NCBI GenBank assembly: GCA_016432545.1
Contig: CP066694.1
Location: 372,001-436,000 of the forward strand
Length of the DNA stretch: 64,000 nucleotides
Source: an archaeon
GTDB lineage: Archaea > Thermoproteota > Nitrososphaeria > Nitrososphaerales > Gagatemarchaeaceae
Reading direction: 5' to 3'
In this document: in pieces, positions 17,796 through 24,792 of the stretch
Layout of the letters: every line of letters starts with the position of its first letter
Numbering within the stretch: position 1 is the first letter of the stretch
Made by a program: the position numbers and the translations under genes
The notes under the pieces: model-generated
What the model was told of the DNA's origin: nothing
Database searches by the model: none
Seen by the model: only the letters and a program-made list of their open reading frames with translations

Positions 17796-17945
17796 CTACT
17801 TCAGCTTTCCAATTCTGAAGATTTGCTTGCCACAGGAGGCGCACGTTCCCTTGATGGCAGGCCGGCCATTCTTCAGTTTGATTTGCTTGGGATTCTTGAT
17901 CTCCCGGTTCTTCTTCTTCTCGTACACGCAGTATCCAGTGACCAT
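17796..17945 (-). CDS. Small zinc-ribbon-like protein (DUF5679 type)
   Basis: This 49-residue protein reads MVTGYCVYEKKK, then a KNPKQIKLKNGRPA core, and ends with GTCASCGKQIFRIGK. The KNGRPA core and the terminal CxxCG-x-x-x-FRIGK match the DUF5679 family as I remember it; family members usually have CxxC in the first knuckle, whereas here it is CVYE. Function is unknown. ATG start, about 40 bp after a very strong TATA box, with a T-tract after the stop, so it is a monocistronic unit. Confidence 0.75.
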   Translation of the reverse strand: MVTGYCVYEKKKNREIKNPKQIKLKNGRPAIKGTCASCGKQIFRIGKLK

Positions 17946-17979
17946 CTGCGAGTTTCCTCGGCCCCAATTCGCTCGAAAT

Positions 17980-17990
17980 GATATATAAAC
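17980..17990 (-). promoter_or_regulatory. Strong TATA box, possibly bidirectional
   Basis: The core ATATAT is palindromic (minus strand GTTTATATAT). Leftward it fits the zinc-ribbon gene; rightward it would start an RNA near 18011, at the edge of the structured non-coding stretch. Confidence 0.6.
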
Positions 17991-18010
17991 ATCACCTAAA
18001 CGGCTCGAAA

Positions 18011-18280
18011 TGGGGTTTTTCAGGCCTAGGCGCCGGTTTGTCGGCGATTGGGATACCAAGAAGCCCTGCGCCTAGGTAGGAGAAGGGAAGGAGATTTCAG
18101 AAAGGTCGGGGATTGCCCCGCCTTACCGTCTTGGCTGGCCCCGTTTGTCAATCGAGGAGAGGCCCCGAGGATGGGACGTCTGCCGTCTTTGAAGGGAATG
18201 GGGCCCTTTTGCCCCTGCGAGCGCTGAAGTGGTTCCTCCTTCCCCAATAGGCATGATTCTGGTAGATTTCGCCAATAGGG
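18011..18280. ncRNA. Structured non-coding stretch, candidate RNA of unknown class
   Basis: No coding frame is convincing here, but the DNA is full of potential stems. A 9-bp inverted repeat CCTAGGCGC/GCGCCTAGG (18025-18033 with 18068-18076) encloses TTGGGATACCAA. CGGGG-ATTG-CCCCG lies at 18107-18120, GACG/CGTC at about 18175-18186 and GGGG/CCCC at 18200-18215. It is bounded by TATA boxes at 17980 and 18291. I compared it with SRP RNA (GGAA/AGCAG loop), RNase P RNA and 5S rRNA and found no clear match. Strand is undecided. Confidence 0.35.
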
Positions 18281-18290
18281 GGCGGCGGAA

Positions 18291-18301
18291 CGCAATTATA
18301 C
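18291..18301 (+). promoter_or_regulatory. TATA box for the MFS gene
   Basis: CGCAATTATAC lies about 33 bp before the TTG at 18329. The element is roughly symmetrical and might also drive leftward transcription. Confidence 0.45.
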
Positions 18302-18328
18302 GCGCCTCCGCCGGGAGAGCTTTGGGTT

Positions 18329-19489
18329 TTGTTCGGAAGCAGAGGGTCAAAGACCGCGATAGGGGCCCTGGTGGCAGCGCGGATAGTCTACGCGGTCAAC
18401 TGGCTGAACATCGGGGCGGTCTACACGCTGATGGGACCGGACCTGAGCGGAGGCGTCGGCGGGCTGGGGATCCTGACCTCGGCCTTCTATCTGGGGCTCG
18501 GCATCTTCCAGGTCCCTGGAGGGCTCCTAGCCGCAAAGTGGGGCCCCAAGAAGATAGTCACTCTGGGGGTCCTTCTCTCTTCGACCGCCGCGATCGGGAC
18601 CTCAGCCTCTGGGAGTCTGGTCGAGGTGGCCACGTTCAGGCTGGTCGTCGGGGCAGGGATGGCCTTCGTCTTCGCGCCGGCCGTCGTGCTGGTTGCCACT
18701 CTGATGTCCGGGAGGAAGTCCGGGATGGCGGCAGGACTCTTCAACTCTGCCTTCGATGTCGGCGGGATCTTCGGCCTCTTCGCATGGATTGTGATCGCTA
18801 CCGTGACCGGGTGGAGGTCGAGCCTCTTCCTGAGCGGGGGGCTGGGAGTGGCGACCGGGGCTCTGGTCTACTTCCTAGTCCCGGGTGGCGACGCAAGGGC
18901 AATCCCCGGGGAAATCTATTCGAAACTGGGATCGGTCCTGCGCGACAGGCGTCTCGTCCTGGTCGGCCTTGGGATCCTGGGGACCGACATAGGGGTCACG
19001 CTCTTCTCAAGCTTCGCCGTCTATTACCTGGTGAACACCGTACGAGTAGACCCGGCCGTCGCGGGGTTGGTGGGAGGATCGGTGTACGGAGTTGCAATCT
19101 TTTCTACCCTCTGGGGCGGCCGGGTCTATGACAGGGTCGGCAAGCCCGGACTCCTCATGCTGGTCTCGAACCTCGGGGTCGTAGCTGCAGTCGCGCTGAG
19201 CTCCATAGAGACTCTTGCCGTAGTCGCAGCGGCCGCAGTGCTCCTAGGCGTCGCTTCGAGCGTGGCTTTCACAGTAGGTTTCGCCGCAGCGAGGGACTTC
19301 AACACCGCTGGCGAGAAGTACGATTCGCTCGCAATCGCCTGGGTCAATTGCATCGGCCTCTTCGGGTCTTTCTGGCCGCCCCTTGTCTTCTCGTTTCTCG
19401 TAGAGAGGGTGGGGTACTGGGCGGCGTGGGGAGGAGGAGCCGCCCTCTCACTTGCGCTGACCTTGCCGCTTCTTTTGCTTAGGGAATAG
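18329..19489 (+). CDS. Major facilitator superfamily transporter
   Basis: This 386-residue protein has 12 predicted membrane segments. The loop after TM2 reads GLLAAKWGPKKI, a version of the MFS motif A (G-x-x-x-D/A-R-x-G-x-K). The second half repeats it as GGRVYDRVGKPG between TM8 and TM9. This is the pattern of drug, sugar-acid or metabolite exporters; the substrate cannot be assigned. The start is TTG at 18329, supported by the TATA box; GTG at 18371 is an alternative. It abuts the convergent ferritin-like gene with no gap. Confidence 0.85.
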   Translation: MFGSRGSKTAIGALVAARIVYAVNWLNIGAVYTLMGPDLSGGVGGLGILTSAFYLGLGIFQVPGGLLAAKWGPKKIVTLGVLLSSTAAIGTSASGSLVEVATFRLVVGAGMAFVFAPAVVLVATLMSGRKSGMAAGLFNSAFDVGGIFGLFAWIVIATVTGWRSSLFLSGGLGVATGALVYFLVPGGDARAIPGEIYSKLGSVLRDRRLVLVGLGILGTDIGVTLFSSFAVYYLVNTVRVDPAVAGLVGGSVYGVAIFSTLWGGRVYDRVGKPGLLMLVSNLGVVAAVALSSIETLAVVAAAAVLLGVASSVAFTVGFAAARDFNTAGEKYDSLAIAWVNCIGLFGSFWPPLVFSFLVERVGYWAAWGGGAALSLALTLPLLLLRE

Positions 19490-20488
19490 CTAGAGGGGCG
19501 TTGCGATGATTTCGTCGCCCTTGTTCACGGTGACTTCGAGCCCTTCGACGCCTATCTCCTTGATCTCGGGGACCTGAATCCCGAGTTCCTCGATCTTGGA
19601 CCTGTGCCGGGTTATCGCCTTCATCCATGCCTCTGAGCGGTCCTCCACCTTCGGGACGCCGAGGCCAGACTTTGCTGCGAGCGCCTCCAGCTTCTGGTCG
19701 TACTCGAAGAAATCGCCAGGCAGCTTCCAAAAGTCCTCCATCGGCCGGAAGAGGAGGGGAGAGAGATAGATGAATCCGTGCTTGAGCTGACGAGAAATCA
19801 TCGATTTTTGCTCGTCGCCCATCTTCTCCGCGAGCCTCTCCAGCATAGCAAGGGTCCCGGTGAGATGCCTGGACTCGTCCTTCGTTATGTTCCTGAATGC
19901 CGAGGAGTAGACTTTGTTGGTCGAACGCTCGCCGACCTCCTTGAAGATCAGCTGCGCCCCTATCTCCGCGAAGAAGAAGCTGGAGAAGATGAGTTCTAGC
20001 GGATACTTCCCCCATGCCTGGTTGAAGGCGCTCCAGTAGCGGCGTCCGTTCTCGTAGAGGGCGGTGATGTTGCCTAACGCCTTCTCCTCGAGCGTGGTCT
20101 TGGGCTTGAACTTGTAGGGGAAGTTGGGGCAGACGCGAGCGCACGCCCTGCGGCAGACTTCGTCATGTCGGCACTCGTCGAAGGCGACCGCAGAGAGGAA
20201 CTTCTTTGTGGGATCCTCGAAGTCGTGCGTCGCGGCCTGGACCGCGGCTGCTCCGAAGGCTCCAATGCCGGACTTTTCGAAGAGGGCGAGCTTGGAGAGC
20301 CAGTAGGCCTGCGCCACGGCCTCGTCGGAAGAGAAGTTCTTGGCGTCGCACTCTTCCCACGGCAGGTCGACCGGGCTCCAGTTCTGCGGGAACCAGAGTT
20401 CGTAGGTCCTGAGCAGCGTCTCGGAGACCACGTCCCAGTTGCCCGGAAAGACGTTTCCGTCGTCTTTTTCCGCCAAGTTAGAGTTCAC
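19490..20488 (-). CDS. Ferritin-like di-iron protein
   Basis: This 332-residue helical protein has two iron-binding motifs of the ferritin-like/R2-like type: FDECRHDEVCRR near residue 125 and KDESRHLTG near residue 215 (E-x-x-H each), with further Glu in FFFAEIGAQL. Spacing fits a four-helix bundle oxygenase or oxidase such as AurF-like N-oxygenases or R2-like oxidases. No ribonucleotide reductase large subunit is nearby, so it is probably an oxygen-using enzyme of unknown substrate. GTG start, with TTAATTA promoter-like bases about 20 bp upstream. Confidence 0.6.
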   Translation of the reverse strand: MNSNLAEKDDGNVFPGNWDVVSETLLRTYELWFPQNWSPVDLPWEECDAKNFSSDEAVAQAYWLSKLALFEKSGIGAFGAAAVQAATHDFEDPTKKFLSAVAFDECRHDEVCRRACARVCPNFPYKFKPKTTLEEKALGNITALYENGRRYWSAFNQAWGKYPLELIFSSFFFAEIGAQLIFKEVGERSTNKVYSSAFRNITKDESRHLTGTLAMLERLAEKMGDEQKSMISRQLKHGFIYLSPLLFRPMEDFWKLPGDFFEYDQKLEALAAKSGLGVPKVEDRSEAWMKAITRHRSKIEELGIQVPEIKEIGVEGLEVTVNKGDEIIATPL

Positions 20489-20520
20489 AGAGCAATACGG
20501 CCGTAATTAAGCAAAGGGGC

Positions 20521-21240
20521 TCAGGGCGCCTTGACGACGACGCTTCCAGTCATGTAGGAGTGGTAGATGCACTTGAAAGAGTAGCTCCCGACTCCGAAGG
20601 TGTGGCTCCATGTGCCCCCTGGGAGGATGTCACCTGAATCGAAGCTCCCGTCGCTCGCGGTGACAGTGTGCTTGACTGTGTCCTGGTTGCTGAATATCAC
20701 GGTGTTGTTGACCCCTGAGACCAGGTTCAGTGCCTTCGGGCTGAATCCCAGGTTGGTGTTCGACCCTGTCCCCGTCGGGATGGTCCCAAGCGCCACTCCG
20801 CTCGTCGAGGGGTCCTTCACAACGACCTTCGCCTGCATCCACTGATGGTAGAGGCAGAAGTAGGTGAAGTTCCCTGCGGCCGTGAATTTGTGGACCCACT
20901 TCGCACCGGGTGCGATGTCGCCGGAGTCGAAGCTGTGGTCGGTCGCAGTTACCGTGTGCTTGGCGCTGTCCGCGTTGACGAAGGTCACCGTGTCGTTGAC
21001 CCCGAGGAAGACCGTCACCACCCTTGGAGCGAAGTTGAGCTGGAGACTAGACCCGACGCCCACCGGCATCAGAACGGAGCCCCCGACAGGAGGGGGGTTG
21101 CTCCCGCCAAGGCCCGGCTGGAGCGGGACCGCGAGCTCGGCGCCGATGAGCGCGCCTACAAGTATCATCACGACCCCCACTGTGAGGAGGAATCCGCGCC
21201 CGGGCTTCGACGGTTCTTCTTGTGTCTCCATTCCAATCAC
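20521..21240 (-). CDS. Membrane-anchored double cupredoxin
   Basis: This 239-residue protein begins with a cytoplasmic stub and one membrane anchor (residues ~15-38), then carries two plastocyanin-like domains. Each has a type 1 copper site: a His in KHTVTATDHSFDSG with CLYHQWM, and a His in KHTVTASDGSFDSG with CIYHSYM. It should face the outside. Being last in the cox operon, it is a good candidate for the soluble-side electron donor to the oxidase. The GTG start overlaps the stop of the preceding gene (GTGA); ATG three codons in is possible. Confidence 0.88.
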   Translation of the reverse strand: MIGMETQEEPSKPGRGFLLTVGVVMILVGALIGAELAVPLQPGLGGSNPPPVGGSVLMPVGVGSSLQLNFAPRVVTVFLGVNDTVTFVNADSAKHTVTATDHSFDSGDIAPGAKWVHKFTAAGNFTYFCLYHQWMQAKVVVKDPSTSGVALGTIPTGTGSNTNLGFSPKALNLVSGVNNTVIFSNQDTVKHTVTASDGSFDSGDILPGGTWSHTFGVGSYSFKCIYHSYMTGSVVVKAP

Positions 21241-21497
21241 CCTAGAGATGCCAGCATGGCTATCAGGAGCGCGGACAGGAACATGATCGGGATGAGCGCG
21301 AAAAGGCGAAGGGAGCCCGGCTCGTCCTTGAGCTGCATGTAGAACAGGACTATCGCAATCGCCTGACTGGTGGCGAGGACTGTCACCACCGTGGCTACAG
21401 TTGCGAATCCCAAGTGACTGTAGAAAGAGGCAGACTCAGCGATGACGGCGAGCACCATGTACGCCCAGACGCCGAGAGCCACGATGGTCTTCATCAT
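21237..21497 (-). CDS. Cytochrome oxidase subunit IV-like protein
   Basis: This 86-residue protein has three predicted membrane helices and no other domain. Size, topology (with FYMQLKDEPGSLR between TM2 and TM3) and position just after coxA-coxC match the small subunit IV of prokaryotic heme-copper oxidases, which stabilises the complex. ATG start; only 6 bp separate it from the upstream stop. Confidence 0.75.
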   Translation of the reverse strand: MMKTIVALGVWAYMVLAVIAESASFYSHLGFATVATVVTVLATSQAIAIVLFYMQLKDEPGSLRLFALIPIMFLSALLIAMLASLG

Positions 21498-21503
21498 TCC
21501 ACC

Positions 21504-23879
21504 CTATAGCAGATAGAACAGGGGGAAGACAAAACACCACACGATGTCGACGAAGGCCCAGTAGAGCCCGAAGTTCTCGATCGCTTCGTGGGAGTCCTTT
21601 GAGTAGGTCCCCATGGCCGTCTTTTTCATGAGGTAGGCCATGACGAGCAGTCCGGCAGTCACGTGGGCGCCGTGGAGCCCGACGATGATGTAGTACGCGC
21701 TGGCAGCCAGCGAAGTTGTCGGGTCGGTCAAGACGAAGCCCGAGGCCCCAAGGTTGACCCACTCAGACACCTTGACCCCCATGAAGACCGCGCCAAGGAC
21801 GAAGGTGAGTCCCATCCATCCGAGGGACCGCCTCACATCGCCGCCGCGAATTGATTGCAAAGCCAGGAACATCGTCAAGCCGCTCGTGACTAGGACGAGG
21901 GTGTTGAAGGTCCCAAGGGGGACTTCGTGGATGGTTCCAGCGGCCGGCCAGGCTGGAGCGGCGGCGCGAATGAAGATGTACGCTCCAAGGAAGCTCCCGA
22001 AGAGGACCACCTCGGATGACAGGAAGACCCACATCCCGAGCTTCATCTTGGGGATCGCTGCGAAGGGCCACCTGTCACCGACCGGCTCGGCGGGGATCAC
22101 GAACTTGCCACGGAGGTCATCCCTCCCCCAGCCCCAGAAAGAGTACACGACTATGGCCGCCCCGACGAGCAGCAGTGGCAGCCCGGCAAGACCCGGGTAG
22201 AAGGCGGCTCCGATCAGGAAGACCAGCGCCCCTAGGGAGAGCTGGATGGGCCTGGAGCTCAAGTGGCCGTAGTGCCCCTCTCCCGCGACGAGAGAGTGAG
22301 AGGCTGCCGGCGAGGAGGCTGAGAGCTGCCCAATCCATCCCGCCGATGGGGCGGCGCCCTCGGCCGCAGGGGTCAGTCCCTCAACGTGCGAGGTCCATTC
22401 GAGGTCAGGCGAACCCCACGGGTTGGCCGGAGCGACTGGACCCCTGAACCAGGTGTAGAGCAGGTTGGCAGCCAGCAGTATCTGAGCTCCGGCAAAGACG
22501 AACGCCCCAACCGACGCTATCGCGTTGAGGATGGACAAGTCGCCGACGTTCTGGTAGGTGAAGTATCGCCTCGGCATGTCGTAGAGGAAGTTCATTGGGA
22601 AGTAGAGGACATTGAAACCTACGAACGAGATTACAAAGTGCCACTTGCCGAGTTTCTCGTTGTACATCCGTCCGGTCATCCGCGGAAGCCAATAGTAGAT
22701 CCCTCCGATAATCCCAAAGATCGCCGCACCTACCATCACGTAATGGAAGTGGGACACCACGAAGTATGAGCCCCTGAAGACTCTGTCCAAAACTGGGGAA
22801 GAGAGGAAGACTCCCGTAATCCCTCCAATGATGAAGAGTATCACTCCCCCAAGGGCGAAAAGCATCGGAGTCGCGAACTTGACCCTCCCCCTGATCAAAG
22901 ACTCGACGAACGATAGGGTAATCACGTCAAACGGAATCGATATCGCTATAGTTGCGATACTGAACGCTCCTTGAAGCGACACTGGAATTCCAGTGAGGAA
23001 CATGTGGTGCATCCAGACTCCGAAGCTTAGGGGGATGACGACAAGGCCCGTCGCAACCAGAATCGCGTTTCTGGCGGCGAGGGGGCGCCCTGTGAAACTC
23101 GGCAGAATGTTCGCAATGATCCCGAAGCCGGGGAGCAGGACGATGTACACCTCTGGGTGACCGAAGAACCAGAAGAGGTTGTCCCAAAGCAGGGAGGGTT
23201 GGATGCCTGTAGAAGTGAAGAAGACTGTACCAAAGATTCTATCCGCCGAGGCTAGGACGAAAGCCGCGATCAGGGTAGGGAAGGCGAAGAGCATCGCAAT
23301 GATTGTGAACAGCATGAACCAGGTGAACATCGGCAGCCTGGAGAGTGTCATGCTTGGGGCCCTAAGCCAGATAATCGAGACCATGAAATTCACGCTGCCC
23401 AGTGTCACCGAGACCGCGAGGAGGACCATCCCCAAGTATGCAAGGGTCGGCCCCGTACCCTGTGAAAGGACAGCGAGCGGCTGATAGGTCGTCCACCCGG
23501 CATCAGCCGTCCCCCCGGGGACGAAGAAGCTCAGAACCGCGAGGACCCCCCCTGCCAAGTAAAGCCAATAGCTCATTGCGTTGAGTCGCGGGAATGCAAG
23601 GTCAGCCGCGCCAATCTGGAGAGGGACGAAGTAGTTGGCCAGCCCCAGCGCGACCGGGGAGAGGAACCAGAAGATCATGATTAGCCCGTGCATGGTGAAG
23701 GCCTGGTTGTAGTAGGCCGACGAGAGGAAGGTGTTGTCAGGGACCGAGAGTTGAACCCTCATGAGCATAGCGAGGATGGCTCCTATGAACCCGAAGTAGA
23801 GGGAGGTGAAAAAGTAGAGAATCCCCACATCTTTGTGGTTGGTCGTGTACAGCCAGCGGCTAATCCACCACTGGACCAT
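21504..23879 (-). CDS. coxAC: Cytochrome c oxidase subunits I and III, fused
   Basis: This 791-residue fusion starts at the ATG reading MVQWWISRWLYTTNHKDVG; the longer open frame upstream overlaps coxB and is not coding. Residues ~1-540 are subunit I: heme and copper ligands in FTMHGLIMIFW, FGHPEVYIVLLPG (CuB His, Tyr, and the Glu typical of A1-type oxidases), WMHHMFLTG, and FVVSHFHYVMVG. After a linker, residues ~570-791 are subunit III with its seven helices, ending VWCFVFPLFYLL. It is the proton-pumping oxygen reductase core. Fused I/III subunits are known from Thermus caa3 and Sulfolobus SoxM. Confidence 0.96.
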   Translation of the reverse strand: MVQWWISRWLYTTNHKDVGILYFFTSLYFGFIGAILAMLMRVQLSVPDNTFLSSAYYNQAFTMHGLIMIFWFLSPVALGLANYFVPLQIGAADLAFPRLNAMSYWLYLAGGVLAVLSFFVPGGTADAGWTTYQPLAVLSQGTGPTLAYLGMVLLAVSVTLGSVNFMVSIIWLRAPSMTLSRLPMFTWFMLFTIIAMLFAFPTLIAAFVLASADRIFGTVFFTSTGIQPSLLWDNLFWFFGHPEVYIVLLPGFGIIANILPSFTGRPLAARNAILVATGLVVIPLSFGVWMHHMFLTGIPVSLQGAFSIATIAISIPFDVITLSFVESLIRGRVKFATPMLFALGGVILFIIGGITGVFLSSPVLDRVFRGSYFVVSHFHYVMVGAAIFGIIGGIYYWLPRMTGRMYNEKLGKWHFVISFVGFNVLYFPMNFLYDMPRRYFTYQNVGDLSILNAIASVGAFVFAGAQILLAANLLYTWFRGPVAPANPWGSPDLEWTSHVEGLTPAAEGAAPSAGWIGQLSASSPAASHSLVAGEGHYGHLSSRPIQLSLGALVFLIGAAFYPGLAGLPLLLVGAAIVVYSFWGWGRDDLRGKFVIPAEPVGDRWPFAAIPKMKLGMWVFLSSEVVLFGSFLGAYIFIRAAAPAWPAAGTIHEVPLGTFNTLVLVTSGLTMFLALQSIRGGDVRRSLGWMGLTFVLGAVFMGVKVSEWVNLGASGFVLTDPTTSLAASAYYIIVGLHGAHVTAGLLVMAYLMKKTAMGTYSKDSHEAIENFGLYWAFVDIVWCFVFPLFYLL

Positions 23880-23881
23880 CT

Positions 23882-24526
23882 TTAGTGCCCCTGCCAGGCG
23901 TCCCAGGCACCTTGGCTGACGACGGTGAGGTTGGCGAACATCTTGGCGTGCCCGAAGCCGCAGAACTCGAAGCACCGGATGGCGTTCTTGTAGAAGCCGG
24001 GGTCGGGCACCATGAACCAGAGCTGGTTGGTCTTCCCTCCTATGGCGTCCTCCTTCACAGCAAGAACGTTGATACCGAAAGTGTGGAAGACATCCTTCGT
24101 AGTGACGTTGAGCAGGATTATCTTGCCTGCCGGGACCGTAAGGTTGTTCGACACAGACCTGCCGTTGGGGTAGGTGAAGCTCCATCCCCACTGATAGGCG
24201 CTGACCTGGATCTGTACGCACTGATTGGGCGTCTGCGTGCAGGCAGCGGGGATCTCAATGTTGCCAAAGGCCGCGAATGTTTGATATTCGGCGGCGCTGA
24301 GCACGGAGATGCTGATCAGCACAGTGACGAGGACAATCTTCCAGCCCTCGGTCTTGTGCTCGAGCGGAGGTTCCTGATCTCCCCTCGACCTGTACCTGAT
24401 CATGAAGAAGGCCAGCATCGCAATCACTACGACTGCGGCCCCCGTCCCGAAGAACACATACCAGTTTAGCAGGAAGTCGAAGGTGGCGGTGGTTGGAGGG
24501 GTGGTCGAAAGCAGACCCTGAAGCAT
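23882..24526 (-). CDS. coxB: Cytochrome c oxidase subunit II with CuA site
   Basis: This 214-residue protein has two N-terminal membrane helices (~20-45 and ~62-80) and an external cupredoxin domain. The CuA ligands are complete: His in DVFHTFGINV and the C-terminal CFEFCGFGHAKM (C-x-E-x-C-x3-H-x2-M). It accepts electrons and passes them to subunit I. It is the first gene of the operon, 2 bp before coxAC, with a TATA box about 35 bp upstream of its ATG. Confidence 0.95.
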   Translation of the reverse strand: MLQGLLSTTPPTTATFDFLLNWYVFFGTGAAVVVIAMLAFFMIRYRSRGDQEPPLEHKTEGWKIVLVTVLISISVLSAAEYQTFAAFGNIEIPAACTQTPNQCVQIQVSAYQWGWSFTYPNGRSVSNNLTVPAGKIILLNVTTKDVFHTFGINVLAVKEDAIGGKTNQLWFMVPDPGFYKNAIRCFEFCGFGHAKMFANLTVVSQGAWDAWQGH

Positions 24527-24555
24527 CGCTTACAGCGCCGCTTCGACCGAGTTGC

Positions 24556-24566
24556 GGTTATAAGCT
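24556..24566 (-). promoter_or_regulatory. TATA box for the cox operon
   Basis: The minus strand reads AAGCTTATAACC, centred about 35 bp before the coxB ATG. Confidence 0.55.
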
Positions 24567-24625
24567 TTGGTAGCATCAACCCGACTTGGAGGATTTCGTC
24601 GGGTCTGGGGGCTCGCCCGTCGAAG

Positions 24626-24635
24626 GCATAATTAG
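24626..24635 (+). promoter_or_regulatory. TATA box for tRNA-Cys
   Basis: GCATAATTAG is centred about 29 bp before the first base of tRNA-Cys, the usual distance for an archaeal tRNA promoter. Confidence 0.55.
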
Positions 24636-24695
24636 CTCGAGTAGTCGAGGCACTTTTGCGGTGGGTTGGCGGAGCGGTTACGCGCGCGCCTGCAG

Positions 24696-24710
24696 TGATA
24701 CCCGTCAGTG
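24696..24710 (+). other. First intron of tRNA-Cys (canonical 37/38)
   Basis: These 15 nt, TGATACCCGTCAGTG, lie directly after the purine following the anticodon. They contain the 9-mer ACCCGTCAG also found in the tRNA-Val intron. Confidence 0.75.
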
Positions 24711-24732
24711 AGCGCGTTCACGTGGGTCCGAG

Positions 24733-24764
24733 AGCGCAAGGGAGGGATTCCCTTTCGCTGGGAG
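24733..24764 (+). other. Second intron of tRNA-Cys, in the T loop
   Basis: This 32-nt insertion can form AGCG/CGCT and AAGGGA/TCCCTT stems around a GGGA loop. The exact junction can slide by up to three bases because GAG occurs at both borders. T-loop introns require splicing endonucleases with broad specificity. Confidence 0.7.
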
Positions 24765-24792
24765 TCCCACACCCACCTTCTCTTCTGGGCGC

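Larger units (their letters stand above)
24660..24778 (+). tRNA. tRNA-Cys(GCA) with two introns
   Basis: The acceptor stem GGTGGGT/ACCCACC with discriminator T73 (typical of tRNA-Cys), D arm GCGG...ACGC, anticodon stem CGCGC/GCGCG and T stem GTGGG/CCCAC are all intact, but two insertions interrupt the tRNA. The first, 24696-24710 (15 nt), follows G37, the canonical 37/38 site; the loop becomes CTGCAG-A with anticodon GCA. The second, about 24733-24764 (32 nt), lies in the T loop near 59/60; removal restores a 7-nt loop TCCGAGT. Position 55 is C. CCA is not encoded. Confidence 0.88.

Noticed and set aside
18011-18280. SRP RNA, RNase P RNA or 5S rRNA
   Set aside because: No GGAA/AGCAG SRP loop, no convincing P4 strands and no 5S-like loop pattern were found on either strand.
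19490-20488. Ribonucleotide reductase small subunit
   Set aside because: The radical-Tyr context and a neighbouring large subunit are missing; a generic ferritin-like di-iron protein fits better.
23880-24221. N-terminal extension of the fused cox gene
   Set aside because: The added 114 residues are an out-of-frame reading of coxB; subunit I homology starts at ATG 23879.
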